This document shows, one piece after another, positions 26,822 to 35,546 of a DNA stretch of 64,000 nucleotides. Origin of the DNA: Luteimonas kalidii (GTDB lineage Bacteria > Pseudomonadota > Gammaproteobacteria > Xanthomonadales > Xanthomonadaceae); contig NZ_JARXRO010000009.1 in assembly GCF_029887935.1 (NCBI RefSeq), positions 172,820 to 236,819 on the forward strand. Reading direction: 5' to 3'. The translations under genes and the position numbers were made by a program. A model generated the notes under the pieces. The model worked only from the letters and a program-made list of their open reading frames with translations, did not search any database and was not told where the DNA came from. Positions within the stretch are counted from its first letter, which is position 1. Each line of letters starts with the position of its first letter.

Positions 26822-27742
26822 CTAGACGAGTGAGATCGCCTCGCGTCTCTCCACCAGGAAGTCGATCAGCGCGCGCACCTTGCGCGGCATCTGCTCGCGC
26901 GAGGGCGCGTAGAGGTAGAACGCCGACAGCGGATGCGTCCAGTCGCGCAGCACGCGGACCAGGCGACCGTCGGCCAGCTCCGCCTGCACCGCGACATCGA
27001 CGATCTGCATCAGCCCGAGCCCCTGCGCCGCCGCGCGGACCATGCACTGGTCGTCGTTGGTGACCAGTCGCCCGGTCACCGCCTGGGTGAAGTGCCCGCC
27101 CTTGCGGCCCGGCGCGGTGAACTCCCAGTCGTGCAGCGCGCCGGTGCCGGCGAACCGGTAGTTGATGCAGTCGTGCGCGGCGAGGTCCGCGGGCGCCTTC
27201 GGCACGCCGTGGCGCGCGAGATACGCGGGCGCACCGACCACCGCCATCGACAATGCCGGACTGATCGGCACCGCCACCATGTGTTCGGCGAGGCTCTGCC
27301 CGAGGCGGATGCCGGCATCGCAGCCCTCGGCGATGATGTTCGACAGCGAATCGGACATCACCAGTTCCAGCGCGACCTTCGGATGGCGGTCGCGGAACTC
27401 GGCCAGGTGCGGCTCGATCAGCGCCCGCGCGGCCAGGCGCGAGGTATTCACGCGGACGAGGCCAGACGGCACATCCTGCGCTTCTCCCAGCGCCTGCACC
27501 GCCTGCTCGATGCCCGCCAGCGACGGCCGCAGCGTGTCGAACAGCGCCTGCCCCGCTTCGGTCAGCGACATGTGCCGGGTCGTGCGGTACAGCAGGCGCA
27601 CGCCCAGCTGGCGTTCCAGCGACTTGAGGCTCTGCGACAACGCTGCGCGCGACACGCCCATCTCCTCCGCGGCGCGGGTGAAGCTGCCATGGCGGGCGAC
27701 ATGCGCGAACCAGGCGAGCGACGGCAGCAGGGCGGGATCCAT
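26822..27742 (-). CDS. LysR-family transcriptional regulator
   Basis: A 306-residue LysR protein: helix-turn-helix at about residues 8-63 (FTRAAEEMGVSRAALSQSLKSLE, LLYRTTRHMSLTEAG), effector domain to the end (KVRALIDFLVERRE). It diverges from the aldo/keto reductase gene at 27915. The 172-bp gap holds an imperfect dyad CTTATC...GATTAAG at 27763-27786, a candidate operator. It likely controls the reductase and Gfo/Idh genes. Confidence 0.92.
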   Translation of the reverse strand: MDPALLPSLAWFAHVARHGSFTRAAEEMGVSRAALSQSLKSLERQLGVRLLYRTTRHMSLTEAGQALFDTLRPSLAGIEQAVQALGEAQDVPSGLVRVNTSRLAARALIEPHLAEFRDRHPKVALELVMSDSLSNIIAEGCDAGIRLGQSLAEHMVAVPISPALSMAVVGAPAYLARHGVPKAPADLAAHDCINYRFAGTGALHDWEFTAPGRKGGHFTQAVTGRLVTNDDQCMVRAAAQGLGLMQIVDVAVQAELADGRLVRVLRDWTHPLSAFYLYAPSREQMPRKVRALIDFLVERREAISLV

Positions 27743-27914
27743 CGCCAGATTGTAAACCTCCGCTTATCACTCATGTGCCGATTAAGGCCTTACTCCAGCT
27801 CAATCTGCGGCGTAGCGTGGATGGCGTGGTGATGGCGGCAGGCGCTGCCGGGATTCCCGGCGCCAACCGCACGTCGCGACATCCACAAAGGCTTCCTGGA
27901 GAAACGCCAAGCGC

Positions 27915-28922
27915 ATGCACCCCCTGGGCAACAGCGGACTGTTCGTCTCCGAACTCTGTTTCGGCGCGATGACCTTCGGCGGCAGCGACGGGATCTGGGG
28001 CCAGGTCGGCCAGCTCGGACAGGACGAGGCCGACGCCCTGGTGCGCTCGGCGCTGGATGCGGGCATCAACTTCTTCGACACCGCGAACGTGTATGCCGAC
28101 GGCCGCAGCGAGACCATGCTCGGCCGCGCGCTGCACAACCTCGGGGTGCCGCGGGACGACGTGGTGGTCGCCACCAAGGTCGCCGCGGCGATGGGCGAAG
28201 GGCCGAACCGGCGCGGCGGTTCGCGGCGCCACGTGCTGGCGCAGTGCCATGCCAGCCTGCAACGGCTCGGCCTGCAGCACATCGACCTGTACCAGGTCCA
28301 CGCCTTCGACCCGGCCACGCCGATCGAGGAGACCCTCGACGCGCTCGACGCGCTGGTGCGCGCCGGCGACGTGCGTTACCTCGGCCTGTCGAACTGGGCC
28401 GCCTAGCAGGTGATGAAGGCGCTCGGGATCGGTCGCGCCCGAAACCTGGCGCCGATCGTCTCGCTGCAGGCGTACTACTCGCTGGTCGGCCGCGACGCGG
28501 AACGCGAGCTGGTGCCGATGCTGGCATCCGAGCGCGTCGGGCTGATGGTCTGGAGCCCGCTGGCCGGTGGCTACCTGACCGGAAAATATTCCGGCGGCGA
28601 CGCCGCCGGCGGCAGGCTCGAGGAGCTCGATTTCCCGCCCATCGATCGCGTGCGCGGCGAACCCCTGATCGACGTGCTGCGCACCGTGGCGCAGCGCCAC
28701 GAGGCCACGCCGGGCCAGGTCGCCATCGCCTGGCTGCTGCACCAGCCGGTGGTGACCACGGTGCTGCTCGGCGCCAAGCGCGTCGAACAGCTGACCGACA
28801 ACGTGCGCGCCACGCAGCTGCGGCTGGACGACGACGAACTCGGGCAACTCGATGCCGCCAGCCGGTTGCCCGCCGAGTACCCGGGCTGGCTGCTGGCGCA
28901 GTCGGACGGCCGCCGCGCCTGA
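27915..28922 (+). pseudogene. aldo/keto reductase gene interrupted by one amber codon
   Basis: The frame encodes a normal 335-codon aldo/keto reductase (FFDTANVYADGRSETMLG with the catalytic Asp and Tyr, VVATKVAA with Lys, QVHAFD with His). A single TAG at 28404-28406 breaks it after SNWAA, where relatives have Trp; TGG to TAG is one base change. Downstream codons stay in frame to a normal end. Candidate explanations are a recent nonsense mutation, a sequencing error or a suppressed stop. An upstream LysR gene diverges and a Gfo/Idh gene follows 85 bp later. Confidence 0.85.
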
Positions 28923-29007
28923 AACGAATCGCAGCAGCGATGTCGAGGGCGTTTCCGTCGCCCGGCTCCGCGCCATCCCTCCCCCCCACCGAACCGGAGC
29001 AATCCAC

Positions 29008-30249
29008 GTGTCCACCCAACCACTACGCGTCGGCATCATCGGCGCCGATACCAGGGCAAGCTGGGCCGGGGCGTCCCACGTCCCCGCGATCCGGACGCAA
29101 CCGGGGCTCGCCCTCGCCGCGGTCGCCACGCGAAGCGCGCAAAGCGCCAGCGCCGCGGCCGAAGCGTTCGGCGCTTCGCGCTGGTACGCCGATCCCTATC
29201 GACTCATCGAAGACGACGGCATCGACATCGTCACCGTCGCGGTGAAAGTCCCCGCGCATCGCGAACTGGTGCTCGCCGCGCTGCGCGCCGGCAAGGCCGT
29301 GTACAGCGAATCGCCGCTCGGCGCCACGCTGGAGCAGACCGCCGAAATGGCGTCGGCCGCGCGAGGCCTGCATACCGCGATCGGTTTGCAGGGACGCATG
29401 AATCCGTCGGTGCGCCGCGCCGCAGAGCTCGTCGCGTCGGGCAGGCTCGGCAGGGTGATGTCGGCCAACGTGCGCGCGACCACCTTCGGCTACGGGCCGA
29501 CCTCGCCCGCCGCCTACGACTACTTCAACAAGGCCGCCTCCGGCGCCAGCTTCCTGACCATCACCACCGCCCACGTGCTGGACGTGGTCGAGGCGGTGCT
29601 CGGCGACATCACCGAGCTCGATGCGCGGACCGAACGGCTGTGGCCGGAGGTAGCACTGGTCGATACCGGCGGCACCTCGGTGCGCGAGATCGCCGACCAC
29701 GTCGACCTGGTCGCACGGACTGCGCTGGGTGCGTCGATGTCGGTGCAGGTGCTCGCCGGCGTCGAGTCCGATCCGCATTTCGTGATGGAGGTGCGCGGCT
29801 CGAAGGGGGTGCTGAAGCTGACCGGCAGCCACCTCGCTGGCGTGCAGGTGGGCGACCTGTCGTTGTCGGCGGGCGTGGACTTCGCCGCGCCGGACGCACC
29901 GGTCGCCTCAGGCGTCGGCCCCACCGCCGCGGCGTTCTGGAACGGCGCCGCCATCAACGTCGGCGAGGTCTACGCCAGCCTGGCGCGCGACCTGCGCGCC
30001 GGCAGCTTCGACACGCCCGGCTTCGCCCACGCGCTGCACAACCACCGCCTGGTCGCCGCGGTCGAGCGCGCCGCCGACTCCGGCCAGCGACAGCGCGACT
30101 TCGGCGCACCCGGATCCGAACGGGCTCACCTGCCAACCGGGGCACCGACGATCACGATCAGCGGAGAACGACATGCAACCGGGAAACGGGGACATTCGAC
30201 CGGCGCCGCAGGAGCCTCGGAGGCCAGGGGCGCGGAAAGTCGCCCGTAA
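29008..30249 (+). CDS. Gfo/Idh/MocA-family oxidoreductase
   Basis: A 413-residue NAD(P)-dependent oxidoreductase: Rossmann start VGIIGADTRASWAGASHVPAI, then the conserved YSESPLGATLEQT (EKP-like, here ESP) and a C-terminal alpha/beta domain. The EKP lysine that often takes part in catalysis is replaced by Ser. GTG at 29008 with GGAG eight bases before it sets the start. The last 50 residues (from about 365) do not look like the family and may be read-through, because the same 3' region was duplicated downstream. Substrate unknown. Confidence 0.85.
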   Translation: MSTQPLRVGIIGADTRASWAGASHVPAIRTQPGLALAAVATRSAQSASAAAEAFGASRWYADPYRLIEDDGIDIVTVAVKVPAHRELVLAALRAGKAVYSESPLGATLEQTAEMASAARGLHTAIGLQGRMNPSVRRAAELVASGRLGRVMSANVRATTFGYGPTSPAAYDYFNKAASGASFLTITTAHVLDVVEAVLGDITELDARTERLWPEVALVDTGGTSVREIADHVDLVARTALGASMSVQVLAGVESDPHFVMEVRGSKGVLKLTGSHLAGVQVGDLSLSAGVDFAAPDAPVASGVGPTAAAFWNGAAINVGEVYASLARDLRAGSFDTPGFAHALHNHRLVAAVERAADSGQRQRDFGAPGSERAHLPTGAPTITISGERHATGKRGHSTGAAGASEARGAESRP

Positions 30250-30354
30250 GCCTTGCTCGACGAGAGTGGATGCTCGCCGGAGGCGGACGGACGCACGCAG
30301 GCATGCAGGAACCACGAAACGCCATCGTCGCCGGTGGCGAGGTCCGAGCACGTC

Positions 30355-30555
30355 CCGCGCGACATCCACTGGCGTCTTCGACAGTCCCGGTCTTGTACAC
30401 GCGCTGCACGACCCATGCCTCGACGCAGCGTCCGGACGCACCCCCCGACTCGCGATCCAGCGTCCGCGCAACGTAGGCCAACCCGAAACCGAACAGCAGG
30501 TCCGCCTGCCACACCGGCCCTTGACGGCCACCCACCAAGGAGAACGACATGCACA
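30355..30555 (+). pseudogene. decayed copy of the Gfo/Idh gene 3' end
   Basis: The stretch encodes FDSPGLVHALH, matching FDTPGFAHALH of the intact gene at about 30007, and ends with GGAGAACGACATGCA, which also ends the homologous part of the first copy (30163-30177). Similarity is patchy in between, with small gaps. It occupies the gap before the SDR gene, whose start codon lies in the duplicated end. I read it as a tandem-duplication relic. Confidence 0.7.
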
Positions 30556-31424
30556 CCGATTCCCTGCAAGGACTCAGCCGACGCAATGTGATGCTGGGCG
30601 CGGTCACCGGCATGGCCGCCATGGCCGTGCCGGCGCTGGCCGCGACGCCATCGACGAGCCGATCGACCGGGCCCGCCGATGCCGCGCGCGACCTGCTCGG
30701 CAAGCGCGCCCTGGTGACGGGTGCCTCGCGCGGCATCGGCGCCGGCATCGCGCTGGCGCTCGCGGCTCGCGGCGCCGATGTCGCCATCACCTGGCTGCGA
30801 TCGGCCGACAGGGCCGCGGACGTGGTGCGCGGGATCGAACAGGCTGGCAGGCGCGCGCTGTCGATCCAGGCCGACAGCGGCGACCCTGCCGCGATCCGGC
30901 GCTCGGTCGCGGACACGGTGGCGGGACTCGGCGGCCTCGACATCCTGGTCAACAACGTCGGCATCTCGCGCTCGGGTCCACTGGTCGAGATGGAGCTGTC
31001 CGTGATCCAGGACGTGCTCGACGTCAACGCGCGCGCGGCGGTGCTGGCGGCGCAGGCCGCGATCCCGCACCTGCCGCGGGGCGGCCGCATCATCACCATC
31101 GGCTCGTGCCTGGGCGAACGCGTGCCGTACCCGGGCCTGACGATCTATTCGATGTCGAAGTCGGCACTGCTGGCCTTCAACCGCGGGTTGGCGCGCGAAC
31201 TGGGTCCGCAGGACATCACCGTCAACCTGATCCAGCCCGGTCCGATCGATACCGACCAGAATCCGGCGGATGGCGAGTGGGCGGAACCCAACACCCGACT
31301 GACCGCGCTCGGCCGCTACGGCCAGCCCGCCGACATCGCCGCCGCGGTGACCTTCCTCGCCAGTCCCGCCGCGCAGTTCATGACCGGATCGGTGGTCACG
31401 GTGGATGCCGGCTTCAACGCCTGA
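30549..31424 (+). CDS. Tat-exported short-chain dehydrogenase
   Basis: A 291-residue classical SDR with an N-terminal twin-arginine signal: S10-R11-R12-N-V-M-L, a hydrophobic run, and a cleavage-like end PALAA at about residue 32. The core has TGASRGIG, NNVG, the catalytic Ser in ITIGSCLG and YSMSK. A cofactor-dependent enzyme in the periplasm is unusual; Tat export of a folded, cofactor-loaded protein would explain it, as for Zymomonas glucose-fructose oxidoreductase. The start ATG is preceded by AAGGAGA. It follows the Gfo/Idh relic. Confidence 0.88.
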   Translation: MHTDSLQGLSRRNVMLGAVTGMAAMAVPALAATPSTSRSTGPADAARDLLGKRALVTGASRGIGAGIALALAARGADVAITWLRSADRAADVVRGIEQAGRRALSIQADSGDPAAIRRSVADTVAGLGGLDILVNNVGISRSGPLVEMELSVIQDVLDVNARAAVLAAQAAIPHLPRGGRIITIGSCLGERVPYPGLTIYSMSKSALLAFNRGLARELGPQDITVNLIQPGPIDTDQNPADGEWAEPNTRLTALGRYGQPADIAAAVTFLASPAAQFMTGSVVTVDAGFNA

Positions 31425-31466
31425 GGGCGCAGTGCCATGGCTGCGTGCCGGAGATGGCCGTCGATC

Positions 31467-31483
31467 CGTAAGAGGCCCGTAAG
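31467..31483 (+). promoter_or_regulatory. direct-repeat box CGTAAG-N5-CGTAAG
   Basis: Two exact CGTAAG hexamers spaced 11 bp apart, 54 bp upstream of the Atu4866-like gene. The same arrangement lies before the mipA/two-component operon and an SDR gene. OmpR-type regulators bind such repeats; assignment to the regulator at 33246 is inferred. Confidence 0.65.
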
Positions 31484-31537
31484 GCTGCGACGCCAAGACT
31501 GCAGCGACCGACCCGCCATCCCCCACGAGTCACCGAC

Positions 31538-31939
31538 ATGATGCGCAGCACGCCGATCACCAGCGCCGCCGGCAGGCCGACGGACCACCACGCAAGCGGT
31601 CACCTGCCGGACCGGCGATCCTCCACCGGGCCGACCGCTGCCGACGACGCCATCGCCGCCGGCAGCGTGGTCGGCACCTGGACCAACGACGACGGTTTCG
31701 TCCGCCTCGTGCTGTGCGCCGATGGCCGCTACGAGGAGGCGCGCGGCAGTCGGACGGGCGTGTATCGCGGCCGCTACGCACTGCGCGGCGCGCGCATCGA
31801 ATACCTCGACGACAGCGGGTTCTTCGCCTTCGGCGAGCTCATCGACGACAGCCTCCACCATGGCGGCATGGTGCTGCGTCGCGCCGCCGGGCATGCCGCG
31901 GGCGCTGACGACCCACCGCCGCGCGGAGAATCCGCATGA
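31538..31939 (+). CDS. Atu4866-domain protein
   Basis: A 133-residue protein. The first 40 residues are polar and low in structure; then comes an Atu4866 domain (VVGTWTNDDGFVRLVLCADGRYEEARG, GVYRGRYALRGARIEYLDDSGFFAFGE), a small streptavidin-like barrel of unknown function. The start at 31538 is not fixed by a clear ribosome site and may be further in. Its TGA overlaps the ATG of the decayed CPBP gene, as in an operon. Confidence 0.8.
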   Translation: MMRSTPITSAAGRPTDHHASGHLPDRRSSTGPTAADDAIAAGSVVGTWTNDDGFVRLVLCADGRYEEARGSRTGVYRGRYALRGARIEYLDDSGFFAFGELIDDSLHHGGMVLRRAAGHAAGADDPPPRGESA

Positions 31940-32386
31940 CCGGCGAGGCCGGCGCGAAACCGGCTTCGCGAGCGCCACGCTCATGAAGCCTCGCGCGATC
32001 GTGCATACGTGCTGCTGGCGCTGGGCGTGAGCCGGGCGCTGCAGATCGCCGCGATCGCGGTGTTCGGATCCGACAACCCTGCGGCGATGGCGGGGTTCCT
32101 CTGCGTGATGTGGTCGCCGACCGTGCTCGCGCTGGTGTACATCCGGCGGCACCCGATCGTGCGCGCACAGGTGCTGTGGCGGCTCGGCAGGCCCGCTTGG
32201 CTGCCGCTCGGCGTCGTGGTGCAGGCGGGCATCGGATTCGCGGTGGTCGCCATCCTGGTGGTGGCAGGGCTGGCGACGTCGGGCTGGTTCGATTTCAGCG
32301 CCAACGCGGTCGCGATCTCGGGCGGTCCGTGGCTGCTCGGGCAGGGCATGCAGGGCTGGCCGCGGGGTCCCGTAAGTCCCGCGTAA
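31936..32386 (+). pseudogene. decayed CPBP-type intramembrane protease gene
   Basis: The ATG at 31936 overlaps the previous stop and encodes 16 residues before a stop at about 31984. A shifted frame continues with membrane helices (VLLALGVSRALQIAAIAVFG, WSPTVLALVYIR, GGPWLLGQGMQGWP) typical of the N-terminal half of CPBP proteases. The catalytic half is missing; the frame ends at 32386. A frameshift plus a 3' deletion explains this. Confidence 0.65.
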
Positions 32387-32387
32387 G
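32371..32387 (+). promoter_or_regulatory. direct-repeat box CGTAAG-N5-CGTAAG
   Basis: Two exact hexamers 11 bp apart, about 45 bp upstream of the mipA-like gene that leads the two-component operon. This is a good place for autoregulation by the response regulator. Confidence 0.7.
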
Positions 32388-32432
32388 TCGCGGCGGCGAG
32401 CATGGTGGGCCCTCCCCCACAGGTTCCCGCCC

Positions 32433-33233
32433 ATGTTCCGAACAGTACTGTCGCTCGCCCTGCTCCTGCCCGCCGCGGTGTGCGCGCAGACGCCCACCGG
32501 CGCAAGGCCCGCCATCGCCGAAACCAGCGAAGACGATCGATGGATCCTGGGGCTGGGCGTCTCGGTGGTGGACAGCCCCTACGCCGGCGAAGGCACGCGG
32601 ACGCGGCCGCTGCCCTACGTGACCTATGAAGGCGAGCGGTTCTTCTGGCGCGCCGACACGCTGGGCGTCAACCTGCTGAGGACCGATCGCTTCGCGCTCG
32701 ACGCCATCGTGTCCGGGCGCCTCGACGGCGTGGACCGGGACGACCTGGGCCGCGCCGAGCTGGCAGCCAACGGCGTGGACATCGATCGACTGGTCGATCG
32801 CGACGACGGCGCGGATGCCGGACTCGCCGCAGGCTGGCGCTTCGGACGCAACACGCTGGCGCTGCGTGCGGTCGCCGACGTCACCGGGACCAGCGACGGG
32901 TACGAACTGGCCCTGGACTACACTCATCGCCTGAGCATCGGCAGGACGACGATCATTCCCGGCATCGGCGTGAGATGGCTCTCGGAGGACCTGGCCGATT
33001 ACTACTACGGCGTGCGGTCGACCGAAACCTTCAGCGGCGCTGCCTACCAGGCCGACTCCGCCCTCGTGCCGGCTGCGAGCGTCGTGTTCCAGCGTCCGCT
33101 GGTCGGCAAGTGGCGGATGATCGGCCGTTTGCAGTACCAGCACCTGCCGGACGAACTCACCGACAGCCCCTTGCTGGAACGCGATACGAGCGGGGTGGCG
33201 CATGCCTTCATCGCCGTGGCGCGCGGTTTCTGA
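32433..33233 (+). CDS. MipA/OmpV-family outer-membrane protein
   Basis: A 266-residue outer-membrane barrel with a signal peptide (1-18, ending VCAQ). The conserved segments are WILGLGVSVVDSPYAGEGTRTRPLPYVTYEG and the C-terminal AFIAVARGF, ending in Phe as barrel proteins do. It sits 12 bp before the response-regulator gene, so the three genes form an operon. MipA/OmpV genes often accompany QseBC/PmrAB-type systems. Confidence 0.92.
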   Translation: MFRTVLSLALLLPAAVCAQTPTGARPAIAETSEDDRWILGLGVSVVDSPYAGEGTRTRPLPYVTYEGERFFWRADTLGVNLLRTDRFALDAIVSGRLDGVDRDDLGRAELAANGVDIDRLVDRDDGADAGLAAGWRFGRNTLALRAVADVTGTSDGYELALDYTHRLSIGRTTIIPGIGVRWLSEDLADYYYGVRSTETFSGAAYQADSALVPAASVVFQRPLVGKWRMIGRLQYQHLPDELTDSPLLERDTSGVAHAFIAVARGF

Positions 33234-33245
33234 GCGGATAATGCG

Positions 33246-33932
33246 ATGAATCGAGTCGCCATCGTCGAGGACCACGCACGCATCGCCGGCCTGATCGCGC
33301 GCGGGCTGCTGTCGGCAGGCATCCCGTCCGACGTGTTCGGGACCGCGGAATCGGCATGGCGGCCGCTCAACGAACACGACTACGGCGCGTTGATCGTCGA
33401 CCGCGGCCTGCCCGGTGGCGACGGCCTCGACCTCGTGCGGCGGCTGCGGGCGGCAGGGCGGGCGATCCCGTGCCTGGTGCTGACCGCGCGCGATGCGCTG
33501 CGCGATCGCGTCGATGGCCTCGAGGCCGGGGCCGACGACTACCTGCCCAAGCCGTTCGCGATGGAAGAGCTGGTGGCGCGGGTGCGCGCGCTGCTCCGCC
33601 GCGCGCCATCGCTGCAGCCCAGCGAGATCGTCCTCGGGGACCTGCGCGTGGTGCCACAGGCCGGATGCCTGTGCTGCGGCGACGAAGTGGTGACGCTGTC
33701 GCCCGCGGAACTGCAGATCGTGGTGTGCCTGATGCAGGCCGAGGGACGCACCGTGCGACGCAGCAGCCTCGAGCAGGCGGCCTGGGGGCTCAGTGAAGCG
33801 GTGACGCCCAACGCGCTCGATGTCGCCATGCACCGCCTGCGGCGGAAACTGGCCGCGATCGGCTCCGACATGGTAATGGTCAACACCCGCGGGCATGGCT
33901 ACGCGCTGGGACGTCGCGATGCGGCCTCCTAG
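33246..33932 (+). CDS. OmpR-family response regulator (PmrA/QseB-like)
   Basis: A 228-residue regulator. The receiver domain has acidic residues E8/D9, phosphoacceptor D52 (VDRGLPGGDG) and K102 (LPKPF). The C-terminal winged helix (about 130-225) ends with LDVAMHRLRRKLAAIG and VNTRGHGYAL. It overlaps the kinase start by 14 bp. The nearby CGTAAG repeats resemble the CTTAA-type repeats of PmrA/QseB regulators in hexamer size and spacing, so it is the best candidate to bind them. Confidence 0.95.
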   Translation: MNRVAIVEDHARIAGLIARGLLSAGIPSDVFGTAESAWRPLNEHDYGALIVDRGLPGGDGLDLVRRLRAAGRAIPCLVLTARDALRDRVDGLEAGADDYLPKPFAMEELVARVRALLRRAPSLQPSEIVLGDLRVVPQAGCLCCGDEVVTLSPAELQIVVCLMQAEGRTVRRSSLEQAAWGLSEAVTPNALDVAMHRLRRKLAAIGSDMVMVNTRGHGYALGRRDAAS

Positions 33933-35274
33933 CCTGGTCGGACGGCTGCTGCTGTCCGCGCTGCTCGGCATGCTCGCCGCGGGTGTTGTGGCGATGGCGA
34001 TCTTCGCCGCGTTCGAGCATCTGCGCGGCACCGACTACGAGGTGCACAAGGAAAACCGCGACGACCTGACGGTCATCGAGCGGGAAATCCTCGCCGGCCA
34101 GTTCGACCCGCAGCAGATCGGCGGGACCTGGTTCGCCGGCGACTACGACGCGCTGCGGCGCGACACCGCCTTCCGCGTGCTGGATGCGACCGGCCGGGTC
34201 GTCGTCGACAGCCCGCCGGGACCCGCGCTCGAGGCGCTCGAACGGATGCCGCCCGGCGGCGACCGGGTGGAACTGCAGGGCGATGGCCCGCCGGTGGTGC
34301 TGCAGGTGGCCGAGCGGCGTGTGTCCGGCGACGACGGCGGCTACGTCATCCAGGTCGCGCGCAGCCACCGCATGGAACAGCGCCTGGCCGAACATGCGCG
34401 CAGCCTCTATCGCGATTCGGCGATCGTGGCCGCGCTCGGCGCGCTGGGCGTCTTCACGATCGTCATCTACCTCACGATCCGCCGCGCCGTTGGGCCGCTG
34501 CAGCAGGCCTCGGAACTGGCCGCGCGGATCAATCCGCGCACGGTGTCGGCGCGGCTGCGCACCGAGGGCATGCCGTCGGAGATGATTCCGCTGATCGATG
34601 CGCTGAACCTCGCGTTGCAGAGGCTCGAACACGGCCTGCGCGTGCAGCAGGATTTCCTGGCGACCGCCGCGCACGAGCTGAAGACGCCGCTGACCCTGTT
34701 GCGCGCGGAGATCGAGCTGGGCGAGGGCATGGACCGCGCCGCCATGCTGCACGACACCGAGCTGATGGGCCGGCAGGTCCACCAGCTGCTGCACCTGGCC
34801 GAGGTCAGCGAGGACCGCAACTACCGGTTCGCGCGCCTGTCGCTGTGGTCGCTCGCGCAGGAGGCGGGCGACTACATGAAGCGCGTGGCGGAGAAGGGCG
34901 GCGTGGTCCTGCAGATCGAGCGCCACGGGCGCGAAGCCCGGGTGGATGCGGATGCCGGCGCGGTCTTCGTGCTGCTCAAGAACCTGCTCGAGAACGCGAT
35001 CGGCCATACGCCGAAGGGCAACCGCGTGACCCTCGAGGTCTCACCTGCGGGTTTTGCCGTGGCCGACCAGGGCACGGGGATCGCGGCCGGCGATCGCGCG
35101 CATCTGTTCGAACGCTTCTGGCGGGCCTCCACCACCACCAGCGGCGCCGGACTTGGCCTGGCGATCGTGAGCGAGATCTGCCTCGCGCACCAGTGGACGG
35201 TGACGGCCGAGGTCGCCGACGGTGGTGGGGCCCGGTTCGTGGTCTCGATCCCCGAAGCGCAGGTGCATGCGTAA
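33919..35274 (+). CDS. sensor histidine kinase, EnvZ/QseC class
   Basis: A 451-residue inner-membrane kinase. TM1 is at about 10-33, a periplasmic domain of about 130 residues follows, and TM2 is at about 168-187 with a HAMP-like linker. The H box FLATAAHELKTPLTLLR gives His252. The ATPase domain has LLKNLLENAIGHT, ADQGTGIA and GAGLGLAIV. I chose the ATG at 33919 (MRPPS); 33895 is also in frame. It overlaps both neighbours, so it is coupled to the regulator and to the DUF2384 gene. Confidence 0.94.
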   Translation: MRPPSLVGRLLLSALLGMLAAGVVAMAIFAAFEHLRGTDYEVHKENRDDLTVIEREILAGQFDPQQIGGTWFAGDYDALRRDTAFRVLDATGRVVVDSPPGPALEALERMPPGGDRVELQGDGPPVVLQVAERRVSGDDGGYVIQVARSHRMEQRLAEHARSLYRDSAIVAALGALGVFTIVIYLTIRRAVGPLQQASELAARINPRTVSARLRTEGMPSEMIPLIDALNLALQRLEHGLRVQQDFLATAAHELKTPLTLLRAEIELGEGMDRAAMLHDTELMGRQVHQLLHLAEVSEDRNYRFARLSLWSLAQEAGDYMKRVAEKGGVVLQIERHGREARVDADAGAVFVLLKNLLENAIGHTPKGNRVTLEVSPAGFAVADQGTGIAAGDRAHLFERFWRASTTTSGAGLGLAIVSEICLAHQWTVTAEVADGGGARFVVSIPEAQVHA

Positions 35275-35546
35275 TGAGCCGCGAGGAGTTCGAACGCCGC
35301 GTGCTGTCGGCGGCGACGCGGGTGTGCGCCGATCGATCCGAGGCACGTCGGTGGTACCGCGAAGACCCCCTCGCGGCGCTCGACGGCAGGACGGCGGCCG
35401 ACCTGGTCGGGACGGGAAGCGGCGCGCGGGTACTCGACTTCCTGATCGACGTCCTGCGCCATGAAGCGATGCCCGATCCACCCGTAGCCCGGGTAAGCGA
35501 AGCGCACCCGGGGCATCGCCACCTCGCATCCACCCCGCCCCCGTGA
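35274..35546 (+). CDS. DUF2384 (MbcA/ParS-type antitoxin) domain protein, REP-tailed
   Basis: A 90-residue protein whose middle (about 25-60, ARRWYREDPLAALDGRTAADLV...ARVLDFLIDVLR) resembles the toxin-binding DUF2384 domain of MbcA/ParS/Xre antitoxins. No DNA-binding domain and no RES toxin gene are present next to it. Its ATG overlaps the kinase stop (TAATGA). The last 20 residues are encoded by a REP element, so the original C-terminus has probably been lost or extended. Function unknown; it may modulate the two-component system. Confidence 0.65.
   Translation: MSREEFERRVLSAATRVCADRSEARRWYREDPLAALDGRTAADLVGTGSGARVLDFLIDVLRHEAMPDPPVARVSEAHPGHRHLASTPPP

Noticed and set aside
28404-28406. TAG as pyrrolysine or programmed readthrough
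   Set aside because: No pyl genes or readthrough context are visible; a mutated Trp codon explains it more simply.
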